From positions 264,765,008 through 264,829,007 of the forward strand of contig NC_092872.1 of assembly GCF_028372415.1 (NCBI RefSeq): a stretch of 64,000 bases of DNA, given 5' to 3'. The translations under genes and the position numbers were made by a program. How positions within the stretch are numbered: the stretch's first letter is position 1; every line of letters begins with the position of its first letter. This document shows, piece after piece, positions 34,641 to 46,129 of the stretch. This stretch comes from Notamacropus eugenii (Eukaryota > Chordata > Mammalia > Diprotodontia > Macropodidae). The notes below the pieces were generated by a model. That model had not been told where the DNA came from and ran no database searches. It saw nothing but the letters and a program-made list of their open reading frames with translations.

Positions 34641-34644
34641 AGAA

Positions 34645-35320
34645 CTATTTCCAAAAAATTAATGGTCAAAATATAGAGAAAGACAGTCTTCAAAAAATTG
34701 CAAACTATTGGGAAAATAATTTTAAGTTGCTAAGAGAAACTCAAACTAAAACCATGCAGAAGTTTCACCTCATAAGCAGCAAATTGACAAAGATGAGAAA
34801 AATAGTCTTCATACTGGAGGAGCAATGGGCAGATAAGTACACAATATATTATTGGTAGGGTTGTGAATTAGTCCACTGATTCTATACAACAATGTGAAAA
34901 TATACAATAAAAGAGTCTAAAGTGTTAATATCCTTTACTCAAGCAATCCCACAATGGAGAATATAATCATGGAGGTCAAAGGCATAAAGTTCCAATGTAT
35001 TAGCAAATACTTATATGAATACTTTTCATGGAAGTGAAGAACTAGAAATAAAGTGTCCTCCTGTTGCAAAACGACTGAACAAACTGCTGTCTATTAATTA
35101 TACTAATAAGAGTAAAATATTTTATGTTTTAAGAAATTAACAATAAGAGAAATTCACGGAGGATTTATATGAACTAATACAGAGGGGAATGAGCAGAACG
35201 AGAGCACAATTTAGATCATGCATATAACCACGTAAATAAAGAGATCACTAAAACTCTGAACTCTGAATTTATGTGGACTCACAGAACAGGTATGAATGGT
35301 ACCTCTGGCAGCGGTTCACT
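34645..35320 (+). mobile_element. Old L1 ORF2 3' fragment
   Basis: Strongly diverged, but the order of L1 ORF2 end motifs is kept: 'tggtcaaaatatagagaaag', 'gttgctaagagaaactcaaa', 'ttattggtagggttgtgaat', 'caagcaatcccacaatggag', 'tatgaactaatacagagggg' and 'gagcagaacgagagcacaat'. Confidence 0.7.
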
Positions 35321-35324
35321 GAGG

Positions 35325-35832
35325 CAATATGGTACATATCTTATCAGGTTCATCTCACCCAATATTAATTGATTTTTGCAGACTATTTGTTGATAGAGTT
35401 GTTGCTACATTGCAGTGTTCAGGTGACAGCAAGGTGAGTGGAGGAAGGTGGGATACAAACCTAGAGATGACAGTGATGTACAAAATCAAAAGCATCAATA
35501 ATACTTTAAATGGAATTTGTGCTGTGACAATGGAAAATGACCCTCTAGAATTGTCTTTTGTGTTTTGAAAAAATAAAACAATGTTTTCTTCTTATTCCAT
35601 CAGAAAGTATTTAATATTTCCCTTTCAGGGCTATAAGTATTAAATGAATCATTTTCTAATTGAACCAGGTCATCCTTTCTCAATAATCCATGGGCAATGT
35701 GCAATGACTTTAATTTCCATCTATTGATTTTCCACCACAATTTTGCTAAATGATCTCTTGAATTTTTGGTGGCAGCTAATGAGGATGAAAAAGCTAAAAC
35801 AAGATAGATTATTTACTTCTAGCTTCAGGCTT
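35325..35832. other. Unassigned sequence
   Basis: No feature recognised. A 79-codon frame (35329-35568) has no recognisable domain. Confidence 0.4.
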
Positions 35833-35848
35833 AAGAAGTGGCAAGATA
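35833..35848 (+). repeat. Left target-site duplication of half-L1 copy B
   Basis: aagaagtggcaagata recurs without mismatch at 38615-38630 and brackets the element at 35849-38614. Confidence 0.92.
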
Positions 35849-36519
35849 CGGGGAGGAGCCAAGATGGCAGAGTAGAAAGACACACATATGCTAGCTCCAA
35901 ATCCACAGCCCATAAAATATGTGTAAGGAAGAACTCCCAACAAATTCTGGAGCAGCAGAAACCACAGAACAATAGACCAGACAAGATTTCTGTTCCAGAG
36001 AGACCTGAAAACCTGAGGCAAAAGCTCCATCGCACATCAGACCCAGAGCAGAGCCCAGCTCTGCCTTGGCCACGCAGCACCAAGAGGAGCAGATCCGAGC
36101 AGGCTTCAGGGATGGAATCTCCAGCGTCCACACGGGTCCTTCCACCTACAGGCGCTGGGGGTGAGTGAGTCTTTTTGGCTTGCTGAGAGGGGAGTGGGGT
36201 GTCTCCATAACGCAGGCCCCCTTGGGAGGCAGCAACAGGGGTGGCAGCAGACAGGAGCTCCCCAAGCAGGCAGGAGCTTGGATCCATTGTTGAAGGTCTC
36301 TGCATAAATCCCCTGAGGGAACTGAGCCCTGTGTGCCAGCTCTACCCCCACCTGAGCACCTGAACTTAATCTGACACTGAATAGCAGCCCCTACCCTGCC
36401 TAAAGCCCTGAGGCTGGGAAGCAGCATTTGAATCTCAGACCCCAAGCACTGGCTGGGTGGATCTGAAGGCATGGTGGGAGTGAAAAGAAAACTCAGAAGT
36501 CAAGTCACTGGCTGGGAAA
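35849..36519 (+). promoter_or_regulatory. 5'UTR of half-L1 copy B
   Basis: 671 bp from the element start to the ORF1 ATG, the same length as in copy A and similar throughout. It is clearly GC-richer than the surrounding DNA. An internal promoter is expected from L1 biology. The minus-strand open frames over it are by-products of the base composition. Confidence 0.65.
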
Positions 36520-37607
36520 ATGCCCAGAAAAGGGAAACAAAATAAGACTATAGAAGGTTACTTTCTTGGTGAACAGATAATTCCTCCCTTCCTTTCTGAT
36601 GAGGAAGAACAATGCTTACCATCAGGCAAAGACACAGAAGTCAAGGCTTCTGTACCCCACACATCCAAAATAAATATACCATGGGCTCAGGCTATGGAAG
36701 AGCTCAAAAAGGATTTTGAAAATCAAGTAAGAGAGGTGGAGGAAAAACTGGGAAGAGAAATGAGAAAGATGAAAGAAAAGCATGAAAAGCAGGTCAACAC
36801 CTGGCTAAAGGAGACCCAAAAAATGCTGAAGAAAATAACACCTTGAAAAATAGGCTAACTCAATTGGTAAAAGAGGTTCAAAAAGCCAATGAGGAGAAGA
36901 ATGCTTTAAAAGGCAGAATTAGCCAAATGGAAAAGGAGGTTCAAAATCTCACTAAAGAAAACAGTTCTTTCAAAATTAGAATGGAACAGATGAAGGCTAA
37001 TGACTTTTTGAGAAACCAAGAAATCACAAAACAAAACCAAAAGAATGAAAAAATGGAAGATAATGTGAAATATCTCATTGGAAAAACAACTGACCTGGAA
37101 AATAGATCCAGGAGAGACAATTTAAAAATTATGGGACTACCTGAAAGCCATGATCAAAAAAAGAGCCTAGACATCATCTTTCATGAAATTATCAAGGAAA
37201 ACTGCCCTGATATCCTAGAACCAGAGGGCAAAATAAGTATTCAAGGAATCCACAGATCACTGCCTGAAAGAGATCCAAAATAGAAACTCCTAGGAAGATT
37301 GCGGCCAAATTCCAGAGTTCCCTGGTCTACCAAGCAGCTAGAAAGAACCAATTCAAGTATTGTGGAAATACAATCAGGATAACACAAGATCTAACAGTTT
37401 CTACATTAAGGGATCAAAGGGCGTGGAATATGATATTCCAGAAGTCAAAGGAACTAGGACTAAAACCAAGAATCACCTACCCAGCAAAGCTGAGTATAAT
37501 ACTTCAGGGGAAAAAACTGATCTTTCAATAAAATTGGGGACTTTCAAGCATTCTTGATGAAAAGACCAGAGCTGAAAACAAAATTTGACTTTCAAACACA
37601 AGAATGA
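36520..37607 (+). pseudogene. L1-type ORF1 of half-L1 copy B (broken)
   Basis: ATG at 36520 opens 108 codons that end at 36846 because the A-run near 36817 has six A, where an in-frame reading needs seven (as in the copy at 53042). The second frame (36843-37283) carries the coiled coil and the start of the RRM region and ends in TAG at 37281-37283 through a further indel. A deletion of about 13 bp follows near 37326. The last part (37360-37557) keeps the C-terminal domain motifs. The ancestral stop is the TGA at 37605-37607. Copy A's stop at 1246 is not shared, so that change is private to A. Confidence 0.87.
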
Positions 37608-37739
37608 AGAGAAGCATGAAAAGGTACACAGCAAAGAGAAGTCATAAGGGACTTACTAAAGTTCAACTGTTTACATTCCTACATGGAAAGAACATGTTTG
37701 TAGCTCTTGAAACTTTTCAGTATTTGGGTAGTGGGTGGG

Positions 37740-37778
<39 letters not shown>

Positions 37779-38614
37779 CACAGAGTGAATTGAAGAGGAT
37801 GGGATCATATCTTAAAAAAATGAAATTAAGCAGTGAGAGAGAAATATATTGGGAAGAGAAAGGGAGAAATGGAATGGGGCAAATTATCTCTCATAAAAGA
37901 GGCAAGCAAAAGACTTTTTAGTGGAGGGAAAAAGAAGGGAGGTGAGACAAAAACATGAAGTTTACTCTCATCACATTCCACTAAAGGAAAGAATAAAATG
38001 CACACTCATTCTGGTATGAAAACCTATCTTACAATACAAGAAAGTGGGGGAGAAGGAGATAAGCGTGGGGGGGGGGATGATGGAAGGGAGGGCAATGGGA
38101 GGAGGGAGCAATTTGAAGTCAACACTCTTGGGGAGGGACAGGATCAAAAGACAGAAGAGAAGCAATGGGGGGCAGGATGGGATGGAGGGAAATATGGTTA
38201 GTCTTATACAACACGACTATTATGGAAATCATTTGCAAAACTACACAGATATGGCCTATATTGAATTGCTTGCCTTCCAAAGGGAATGGGTGGGAAGGGA
38301 AGGATGAAGAGAAGTTGGAACTCAAAGTTTTAGGAACAACTGTCCAGTACTGTTCTTGCCACTAGGAAATAAGAAATATGGGTGAAGGGGTATAGAAAGT
38401 TATCTGGCCCTACAGGACAGAAGAGAAGATGGGGACAAGGGAAGAGAGGGATGATAGAAGAGAGGGCTGATTGGTGATAGGGGAAATTAGAATGCTCGGT
38501 GTTTTGGGGTGAGGGGAGGGGACAAATGGGGAGAAAATTTGGAACCCAAAATTTTGTGAAAATGAATGTTAAAAGTTAAATAAATTAATTAAAACAATAA
38601 ATTTTATGTAAAAA
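37608..38614 (+). other. 3' region of half-L1 copy B
   Basis: Non-coding and rich in G/A runs (G10 near 38067-38076), with a CA microsatellite at 37743-37777. The block 'atggaaatcatttgcaaaac' … 'ttgaattgcttgccttccaa' and the end 'ttttgtgaaaatgaatgtta' look like consensus parts of a multi-copy family. Copy A shares only the first about 230 bp. The short open frames here are not protein-like. Confidence 0.75.
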
Positions 38615-38754
38615 AAGAAGTGGCAAGATATGAACAAGGAAAAATGAGAGAAAAGCTTCCATTCAAAGAGTTAATAAGGCATAATAGTATGATAGAATCA
38701 GAGATTTAGGGATAGAAGGGAGTCAGATAAAAACTGGGAGCCAGATAGTAATGA

Positions 38755-39265
38755 TAACTGTTATAATAAAATTAATATTTATGTAGCTTTTACTCTGTAC
38801 GAGGCATTGCTCTAATTGCTTTATAATAATTTCATTTAATCCTTACAATAACCCTGGGAAGGAGGTGCCACTAGTATCTCCATTTTTGTTGCTGTTTTTT
38901 AGTCATTTCAATCACTCTTCATGACCCCATTTGGAATTTTCTTGGCAGAGATACTGGACTGGTTTGTCATTCCCTTCTCCAACTCATTTTACAGATGAGG
39001 ATAATGAAACAAACATGATTAAGTGACTTGCCCAGGATCAGAAAACTAGTAAGAGTCTAAGGCTAGATGTGAGCATAAGAAGAGTCTTACTGACCCCAGC
39101 TCTCTATCCACTGTTCCACCTATCTGCCCCCATTTTACAGATGAAGAAACTGAAAAAAAAAAAAAAAAACCAGAAGTTAAGTAACTAGTAAGTGTTGGAA
39201 GCCTGATTAGAACTCAGGTTTCCCTGACCCAGGTCTAGTCCTCTGTCCACTATGCCATCTAGCTG
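38755..39265 (-). mobile_element. MIR SINE split by a younger SINE
   Basis: Left part 38755-38882 ('atatttatgtagcttttact', 'catttaatccttacaataac') and right part 39127-39265 ('cccattttacagatgaagaa', 'gaactcaggtttccctgacc', 'ccactatgccatctagctg') are one reverse MIR once 38885-39125 is removed. Confidence 0.75.
38885..39125 (-). mobile_element. CORE-SINE with RTE-like tail (MAR1-like), nested in MIR
   Basis: + reading 'cttcatgaccccatttggaa', 'actggactggtttgtcattc', 'cattttacagatgaggataa' and 'tctatccactgttccaccta', the same family as 27408-27645. Confidence 0.8.
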
Positions 39266-39269
39266 ACTT

Positions 39270-40725
39270 TTGAAAGTCACAGAAATAGTAAATGGCAGAG
39301 GTAGGATTTCAGTCCAGGTCTTCTGACTTCCTACCCCGCATTCTTTCCACTGTACTATGCTCTAATGGAAGATTGCAACTGGAAATAATGTGTTGGTGTC
39401 ATGAAGAACCTACAAGGCTTTTTTTTTTTTTGAGAGAAATATTTCTGTATTTCATTTTTGTACTTGCAAAAGACCTTAACTTCTCACATTCCTTCCACAC
39501 TTCCAATCAATCATCCATATTTGCTGAATTGGCCTCTATAATATCTCTCATATTTACCACTGTTTTCACTCATCCAAATGTTACCTAGTTCAGAACATTA
39601 TGTTTCCCTGCTTCTAGTGTCTTGGATTGAAATGAAATGAAGTGAATTGGCCCAAGTGGATCTTTCCTTAAAAACATCATAGAAAGAAAAGACTGAAAAT
39701 TCTAAACTTATAGGAAAACATAATGAAATCTCTATTATCTTCTCCTTTTTGCCAAGGTATTTTGACTTTCTGAAATCACACAACCTTTATGCAATCTAGC
39801 TAAGGAATGACTGCAAAAAACAGGGACCAGTTACACCAATTCACTGTAATGACTTGCAGAACAGAACTGGATCTAACTCACTAGAGCAAACTCCACAGCT
39901 CAGATAAAGGCCTCAGAAGCAAACCACCCCTTGAGCTCCTTAAGAGCTCAAATGCACTATGGAGAATAGAAGAAAAGTCCAACCACAGCCCCATTTCAAT
40001 TTACTGTTGAGAATGTCTAATGTTTTAATTGACCAATTAGAAGATCATTTAAAAAGAATCTCCACATGCAGACTTAAAATTCTTGTTGTTTCACAAAATA
40101 GGCTTCTCACATCTTAAAATTAGTCAAAGTTATTGTTCTACTGTTTCCAAAATAACCTTGGAATGCTTTCTTCCTGTTTTCCTGTCCAGGCCACAGTTAC
40201 AGCTTTTGCTGGGTAGAATTGCCACATTTTAAGGCCAGGAAAAACTGTCAGGGTACCCCAAGGCAGAGATGGCAACCATAACTCAAGATCATCCCACACA
40301 AAAGGATTGGTTAAAGGAAACTTGCAATATTTTGAAAGAATAGAAAACACTGTGAAAAATAACATCTATTCAAGAATTTATGTATAGGTTCCCAAATTTA
40401 TTTGGCCTATTATCCCTTTAAAAAAAACTCACCGTCCACCCTGGAAATCTTACAAAGTAGGAAAGAAGTCTTAGATTAACTGTACAATTGCACCTGAAGT
40501 GAATACCACCCTCTGGATCATGCCAGCTCCCTCAGGGGAGCTGAATATGATTATCCTGAAGAAAATGGAAAATAGATTACTTGTTTCTTGGGCCCAGGCG
40601 ACAGGGTAGGGAATGATGGAACTAGAGCTAGTGAAAGATGAGACTTGGGCCTCATAAAAATAAAACAATGCTAACAATAAGTCAAAGCAGAATCAACTTC
40701 CCTACTATGTTGTCCATGATCCCTT
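39270..40725. other. Unassigned sequence
   Basis: A T-run at 39420-39431. No gene or repeat recognised. Confidence 0.4.
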
Positions 40726-40734
40726 TTTGGAAAG

Positions 40735-40860
40735 TCTCAAAGCAGCTACTATACAGCCACCTACTGGGGATGATGGTTAAGTACCAGTTGAACTAAATGA
40801 GCTCTAAAATTTCTTCTAACCTGAACATTTTGTGATTCTAGAATCCCAAGACTGTAGAAC
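40735..40860 (+). mobile_element. MIR3/Ther1 SINE 3' fragment
   Basis: 'gaactaaatgagctctaaaa', 'tttcttctaacctgaacatt' and 'tgtgattctagaatcc' match the end of Ther1/MIR3-type SINEs. Confidence 0.55.
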
Positions 40861-40929
40861 AAGATCGAAAAATCAAATACAGCATCTTGTAAAAGATTAA
40901 TCTTGTCAATTCATTCCAATGTAACATGA

Positions 40930-41300
40930 AATCTAAAGCATCAAAGAATTCTAGAAGTTATCTAATCAAGCCTATCCCATCCCTCATTTCTCAGATGAAG
41001 AAACTGTGACCTTGTTATTATGTTCATCCTTTGTTGCCAAAGAAGACCATGCCGTCAGAAAAATGATGACATGACTTGCACTTGACTTTGTTTTGAGTGA
41101 GGGAGCACTATGCAAGGTCATTCATTTCAAGAATTTTAGAATATTGGATTTATAACTGAAGAAGCCTTAGCATCAATCAAGTGCAACACCTCATTTTATA
41201 AATGAGAAAACTGAGTCACAAAGAGGTTAAAAGAATTGCCCAGGGTCATACACTTAGAAAGTATCTGAGGTTAGAACTTGGACCTAAGTCCAACTTAACT
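40930..41300 (-). mobile_element. CORE-SINE pieces with inserted SINE tail
   Basis: Reverse CORE-SINE sequence at 40940-41010 ('ctcagatgaagaaactgtga') and 41130-41290 ('aatgagaaaactgagtcaca', 'cccagggtcatacacttaga'). Between them, 41022-41110 is the tail of the SINE family seen at 45805-46125 ('gttgccaaagaagaccatgc', 'ttgactttgttttgagtgag'). Confidence 0.65.
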
Positions 41301-41304
41301 AAAT

Positions 41305-43260
41305 TTAACTAAACTAACTTAACTAAAATGAAGTACCTCAATAGATGAGTTGGAATTTGAATCCTGGTAATATCAGTCTAAATTCAATTTTGTTTCTATT
41401 ATACTTCACTGTCTCTTGGGAAAATATTGATCTAAATATCTTACCTTTGGGAAGGTTTTGTTTGTTCCATTGCAATGTTGAAGAAGAAAGTGAAGAACTA
41501 GAACAAGAACAAGAACAAAAAGCAAGCAAGCAAATAGCAAACTTCAGTCCAGAGACAGAAATGCAATTTAAAACTATTAAGCATGCATTTCAGAAAGCTA
41601 TGTGGGTGTGGCAGATATCAACACCTATGCAGCGTTTCCATTCTCTAGGCAAGCAAATCATAACCTGTGGAGGGCAAAATCATCTTGCTTTGCTTTACTT
41701 TTTCCATTATATAGAACCATCTCCACATTCTTATTTTCATTGCATGTTGATCACTCTTATTTCCTGGCTCTTTTTTTTCCTGTGAAAGTTATTAGCTCAA
41801 ATACTAGAAGAAAAAAAAATATGCACAAGTTGGTAAGTCATTGAGTTATGTAGCTCTGATGAGATAGAATGGTTCATCTCCCCTGCTAGCAAAATCAATG
41901 GACTTGGAACGTATTTTCTATGTGCTGTTATTGGCTTATATATTATCAAAATTAGGGCTCTGTGTATTGTGCTTCACTGGAGTTTACTACTTGAGAAGAT
42001 TAAATATTTAGATTCTTGCAAATTCAGCAAAACTCCCATCAAGGGATAGGGGGTGAGTGCTGAAGGCAGGAAGTGAAACTAACAAAAATAGGCTTTCTAA
42101 GCAATCAAAAATTGTTTACCAATTTGACTCTTTTAAAGTTAGCAGAGAATGTGTTTGAAAGATTAATAGGGTACATTCAACTGTGATAGAGAACTAATTA
42201 TTCCATTCTGATTCTCTCTCTTCTCCACATCTTTATGGCATTTCCTTTTTAAAAATGAGATATGAACAATTTGTTTTTATATTCTTGTTCTCCATCAGGG
42301 ACCATTTGACTCATACCTGAGCAAAATCTTGATTATGAAGAAGATGGTCATGGTTATCAAGAACTGCTACTTTTGAAATTGGCTCCATTGCATTAACTTG
42401 ATCAAAAAACATTCACTTGATTAGCCTAATTTATAGGGAAATGTCTTTTCCTGGAATCTAATAATGGATTTGCAGAAATCTAAACCCTACCTTAAATTCA
42501 TAGAGAGACATATCCAAAAGACATTCAAAGTGCTTAGTGGTAAAATAATCATCATTTTCAAAATATTTCAGTGAGGCACTATTAATTTCATTTTGCAAGG
42601 ATATGATAAGTACTGAAATGATCAGTCTTGGGAAACAGGGCAAAAGCTAGATTAGAGAGCTTGACTGTAACCCTATTTTCTTGCCTTATGCACTATAATA
42701 TTCCATCTCAAATATAAGGAGTGAGCCCTACACAAACTTAGATCACATAACATGGAGGACACTTGCATTTTCTCACACTGTGGGTGAGAGTAGCTAGAGG
42801 AGACTATGGACAGTTTCTTTCTTCCTTCATGCTCTTGCTTGCATATCCATCTCACAATACATACACAATGAACTGAACTGGAAAGAGGGATACCATTCCC
42901 TTCTTTTAGATCCTGTGGCTGAGGCATATGTCTTGTCCTATTATATTTACCCTTCTCAAGATCATGCGTCAGTTGGTGAGCTTTTTTGGACTGAGTCTGA
43001 GCTATAATGCCCTTAGAACCAAGATTCTAGGAAGAAAAAGTAAAAAAAAAAAAAAAAAAAAAAAGGCAGGATGCCTGAGACTCAAACCTGAGAGAATTTT
43101 GGACTTGAAACCTGAACTGTACCCTATAGGAAGTTAACTTAGAAAGCCTAAATGCCCATCAAGGGAACTGGAGAACTCTGGGGAAGAGGTGAGATATAAC
43201 ATACCTGATCTTCAGGTGGTATGGTCTGGGTTAGTCTCAAATCCTACAGCTAACACCTTC
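41305..43260. other. Unassigned AT-rich sequence
   Basis: A 23-base A-run at 43042-43064. A 146-codon open frame at 41345-41785 has an E-Q repeat from a GAA/CAA run and otherwise no domain I recognise; I do not call it a gene. Confidence 0.4.
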
Positions 43261-43264
43261 TATA

Positions 43265-43760
43265 TCATAAAATGAAATAAATATTATTGGAGGGGTTGAG
43301 GAAGAAGAGACATACTAATGCACTGTTAGTGGATCTGTGAATTGGTCCAGTGATTTTTTTGGGGGGGAGGGAGATTTGGGGGAAATTGAAAATTGAAACT
43401 ATGCCCTGAAAGTCACTAAACTGTTCATACCCTTTGATCCAGCAACATAACAACTAGGTTTATACTGCAATAAGGAAAAAAACAGATGGAACAGAATACA
43501 TGTGTCCAATGTCATTTAAAGCAGTAAATATGGCATCAGAAAAGAACTGGGTATAAAAACAAGATTACCATTATTTAGGGAAAGGCTAAACAAATACTTG
43601 TGTACAATTGGGATGGAATAATACTATGCCATAAGCAATGATAAAAGTGTTGATTTTAAAGAAACCAGGAAAAATTTCTATGAACTGATGCATATCTGAG
43701 AGAACAGAACTAGAGTAGCACTTTTAGGACTACGGTTTGAAAGAGAACACAAATAGGGCA
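43265..43760 (+). mobile_element. Old L1 ORF2 3' fragment
   Basis: Diverged but ordered L1 end motifs: 'taatgcactgttagtggatc', 'ctgttcataccctttgatcc', 'ggatggaataatactatgcc' and 'tttctatgaactgatgcata'. Confidence 0.72.
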
Positions 43761-43764
43761 ATGT

Positions 43765-44275
43765 TGAGTATCATTTTAAGTTTACTACAGACATTCAACA
43801 AAATAGACTGTGGTAAATAGAGAGTTCCATATATTTACATGTATTTTCTTTCCTTTTTGTATGGTAATATCCTTCATGGCAATGTTTGTCAAGCTTATAA
43901 TAAAAAAATTAAAATAAAAACAGAAAATGAAGGAAAACCAAGGTTGGCACCCAAGTATTGTGACACTAAAACCAATACAGTTTCCTTTACACCCCATGGC
44001 AACCATAGAAGAATGGCTTTAATCACATTTGTATTATCACAGTTCTATAGACATTTATCTCTATCCAACTTTTCAAACTGTGTGTATATTTGATTGAAAC
44101 CTCCTTATACAAAACATTTTTGGCAGCTGGTAAATGTCAGTGGATTTCAAATAGATTTTTAACTTATCTTATGCTCAAGACATGAGTTTTCACTGGAAAA
44201 AAATGTGAGCTCATCAAGTATTGGTGATAATTCACATGTTGGAATACACATTAACAGTGTTGCTTCCCTGTCGAA
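43765..44275. other. Unassigned AT-rich sequence
   Basis: No feature recognised. Confidence 0.4.
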
Positions 44276-44279
44276 AGAT

Positions 44280-44670
44280 TTCATCCAGATTACAGATTCA
44301 CAGAAGACCTCCTATTTAATTCTACATCTGAAAAATTATGACCCATACAACATGTGAGCACATGGCCATCCAGCCTTTGCTTAAAGACCTTCAGAGAGGA
44401 TGAAACTCCTACTTGCTGAGTCAGCTCACTCCACTTTTTGCAAAGCTTTAATTGCAGGAAATTTTGCTCTGTTTTTCCCCTGGCATCAAGATGAAATTGG
44501 CCAGTTTTCATCTGCCATCTGTTGCTCCCATTTCTGCCCTCTGGGGCCAAGCAGAACAAGCCTAATCCCTCTTTCACATGACAGTCCATCAAATACTTGA
44601 AGACAGCTATCAGGTTGACCTTGTTGCTCATATTACATTCTCCCTCCACATAATACACCCACACTTAATG
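44280..44670 (-). mobile_element. L3/CR1 LINE 3' end
   Basis: Against the strand it matches the CR1/L3 3' region ('acatggccatccagcctttg', 'cttaaagaccttcagagagg', 'caaagctttaattgcaggaa', 'catcaaatacttgaagacag'). The 124-codon minus frame is part of that repeat. Confidence 0.72.
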
Positions 44671-44674
44671 CTGC

Positions 44675-45080
44675 AGCCTTCCTACCACTGAAAATGAAAC
44701 TGAAAATGGGGTGTTTTCTCAACTCTTCTAAGTGAAAATGTAGTGAAACTCTAGCATGTAATTTTTTCAAAGAAATTATCATAAAACATTATGACAACCT
44801 TGGGGGGAGGCAGGGGAGGGAGGGGTTCACATATTTATTCAGCTGTGTATTTAGAAATGATATTTGAGGGGAAACAACATAAGCATGTTTGACCTAAGTG
44901 GAAATGATATGTTCTCCCTACACACTGGTCTCTGAAAGAAGCCACAATGAACCAACATCATTGTGGATAGAAGGGATGACATTATCCAACATGAACTGCA
45001 AAGCATTGGCCTATGCCTAATGTTTTATTTATTCAGGGTAGTTTTTTTTCTTCTTTTGGTACGCCTCCCCACCACACCCA
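44675..45080. other. Unassigned sequence
   Basis: A G-rich patch at 44800-44825. Nothing else recognised. Confidence 0.4.
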
Positions 45081-45084
45081 GAGC

Positions 45085-45260
45085 ATGTCAACAAGCATTT
45101 ATTATATGCTAGCACTTTGCTAAGCACTGGGAAATGAATGTAAATGAAGACAATGTGATCTTAAAGCAAACAGCATACAGAGGGAGGGAAATAATCCAAT
45201 CCACTAGGGAGTCCCCAACATCTGAATAGATTAAGTTAAAGCTGTAAGTTCAGAATACAG
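45085..45260 (+). mobile_element. Family X repeat, copy 6
   Basis: 'caacaagcatttattatatg', 'ctagcactttgctaagcact' and 'gggaaatgaatgtaaatgaa' correspond to the first blocks of family X. Confidence 0.6.
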
Positions 45261-45264
45261 AACA

Positions 45265-45800
45265 CATTCCTTGAAAAGGTATCAGAGAAGTAAACTAATT
45301 AATCCACTATATGTCAACAAATTAAAGCACTTTGTTCCCTCTTACATATAGTCACATTTTTTAACAGAATACTTACTATTCCAAATAAATCTCTATTTGG
45401 TAGAATTTTAGGCAGCTTAAAATAAAGTGTGTATGTGTTTGGAGGAGAATTCAGGCAATATAGGACAATATTTTGGGGAAGAGAGACTACTATGTTGCAT
45501 AAACAGGCATAACTGGCCTGGGAGACTGCACTCCACCATTAGCTCATCTGTGTCCTTCCTTCATGCCAGGGCATTATATACTTCTTATTGATTCTGGAGA
45601 AATCAGTTTTCAAAAAACCCTCAAATTTTATTTCTTAATAGCTGCCTCAATGATAATAACAACAGAAACTCTGGTGGTAGAAGAGGCTGGGGAAGGAGGG
45701 TAGAATTTCCATGTGTAGGCCATTTGTAACATAAGGACCTTTTTATTTCTTGATGGCAGTAGAAGTCTTCAGATATGCAAACAATCCTCTGACTTCCAAA
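45265..45800. other. Unassigned sequence
   Basis: No feature recognised. Confidence 0.4.
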
Positions 45801-45804
45801 GATT

Positions 45805-46125
45805 CTATGTGTGTGTTTGTCCTTCATTGACAAAGACTATGCCATCAGAGAAATAGTGACATGACTTACACTTGACTTTGTTTTGAGTGAGGGAGGGCTG
45901 TGCAGGTCACCAGCCTCACTTCTCCTCCAGGGCCATCTGAATCCAGTGATCAGATATTCATCAGGATGAGTGGAGATGACCCAGGATGAGGCAAGTGGGG
46001 TTAAGTGACTTTCTCAAGGTCACACAGCTAGTGAGTGTCAAGTGTCTAAGGTGAGATTTGAACTCAGGTCCTCCTGACTATTGTACTGTTGTTCTATCCA
46101 TTGCATGACCTAGGTGCCCCAAAGA
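45805..46125 (-). mobile_element. Marsupial-type CORE-SINE, nearly complete
   Basis: Against the strand: tRNA-like start with a box B (the + strand shows 'atttgaactcaggtcctcct'), CORE region ('gtcacacagctagtgagtgt'), a middle with 'gatattcatcaggatgagtg' and a tail ('acttgactttgttttgagtg', 'gtccttcattgacaaagact'). About 320 bp long. The family name is not assigned. Confidence 0.78.
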
Positions 46126-46129
46126 TTCG

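Larger units (their letters stand above)
35849..38614 (+). mobile_element. Half-L1 (ORF1-only) retrotransposon, copy B
   Basis: A complete 2766-bp insertion with a perfect 16-bp target duplication. It has an L1-type start (ggggaggagccaagatggca), a 671-bp 5'UTR, one ORF1 of about 1.09 kb, a CA microsatellite and a G/A-rich 3' region of about 1.0 kb ending in AATAAATTTTATGT plus a short A-tail. No endonuclease or reverse transcriptase sequence is present. Because both ends carry the duplication, the lack of ORF2 is an original property of the inserted RNA and not a later deletion between element and flank. This fits the HAL1 class of non-autonomous L1 derivatives. It is too decayed to encode intact ORF1p. 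Confidence 0.9.

Noticed and set aside
35721..36472. Minus-strand frames of up to 194 codons over 35.7-36.5 kb
   Set aside because: They lie in antisense over the GC-rich 5'UTR of half-L1 copy B; the same antisense frames appear over copy A. No protein features, so composition explains them.
37604..38365. Several frames of 66-105 codons in the 3' region of copy B
   Set aside because: G/A-rich non-coding 3' region of a retrotransposon; frames overlap one another and none has protein character.
41345..41785. 146-codon frame with an E-Q repeat
   Set aside because: The acidic run comes from GAA/CAA repeats; the rest has no recognisable domain and base use is like the surrounding non-coding DNA.
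44290..44664. 124-codon minus-strand frame as a gene
   Set aside because: It overlaps an L3/CR1 3' end in the same orientation; the frame is accidental.
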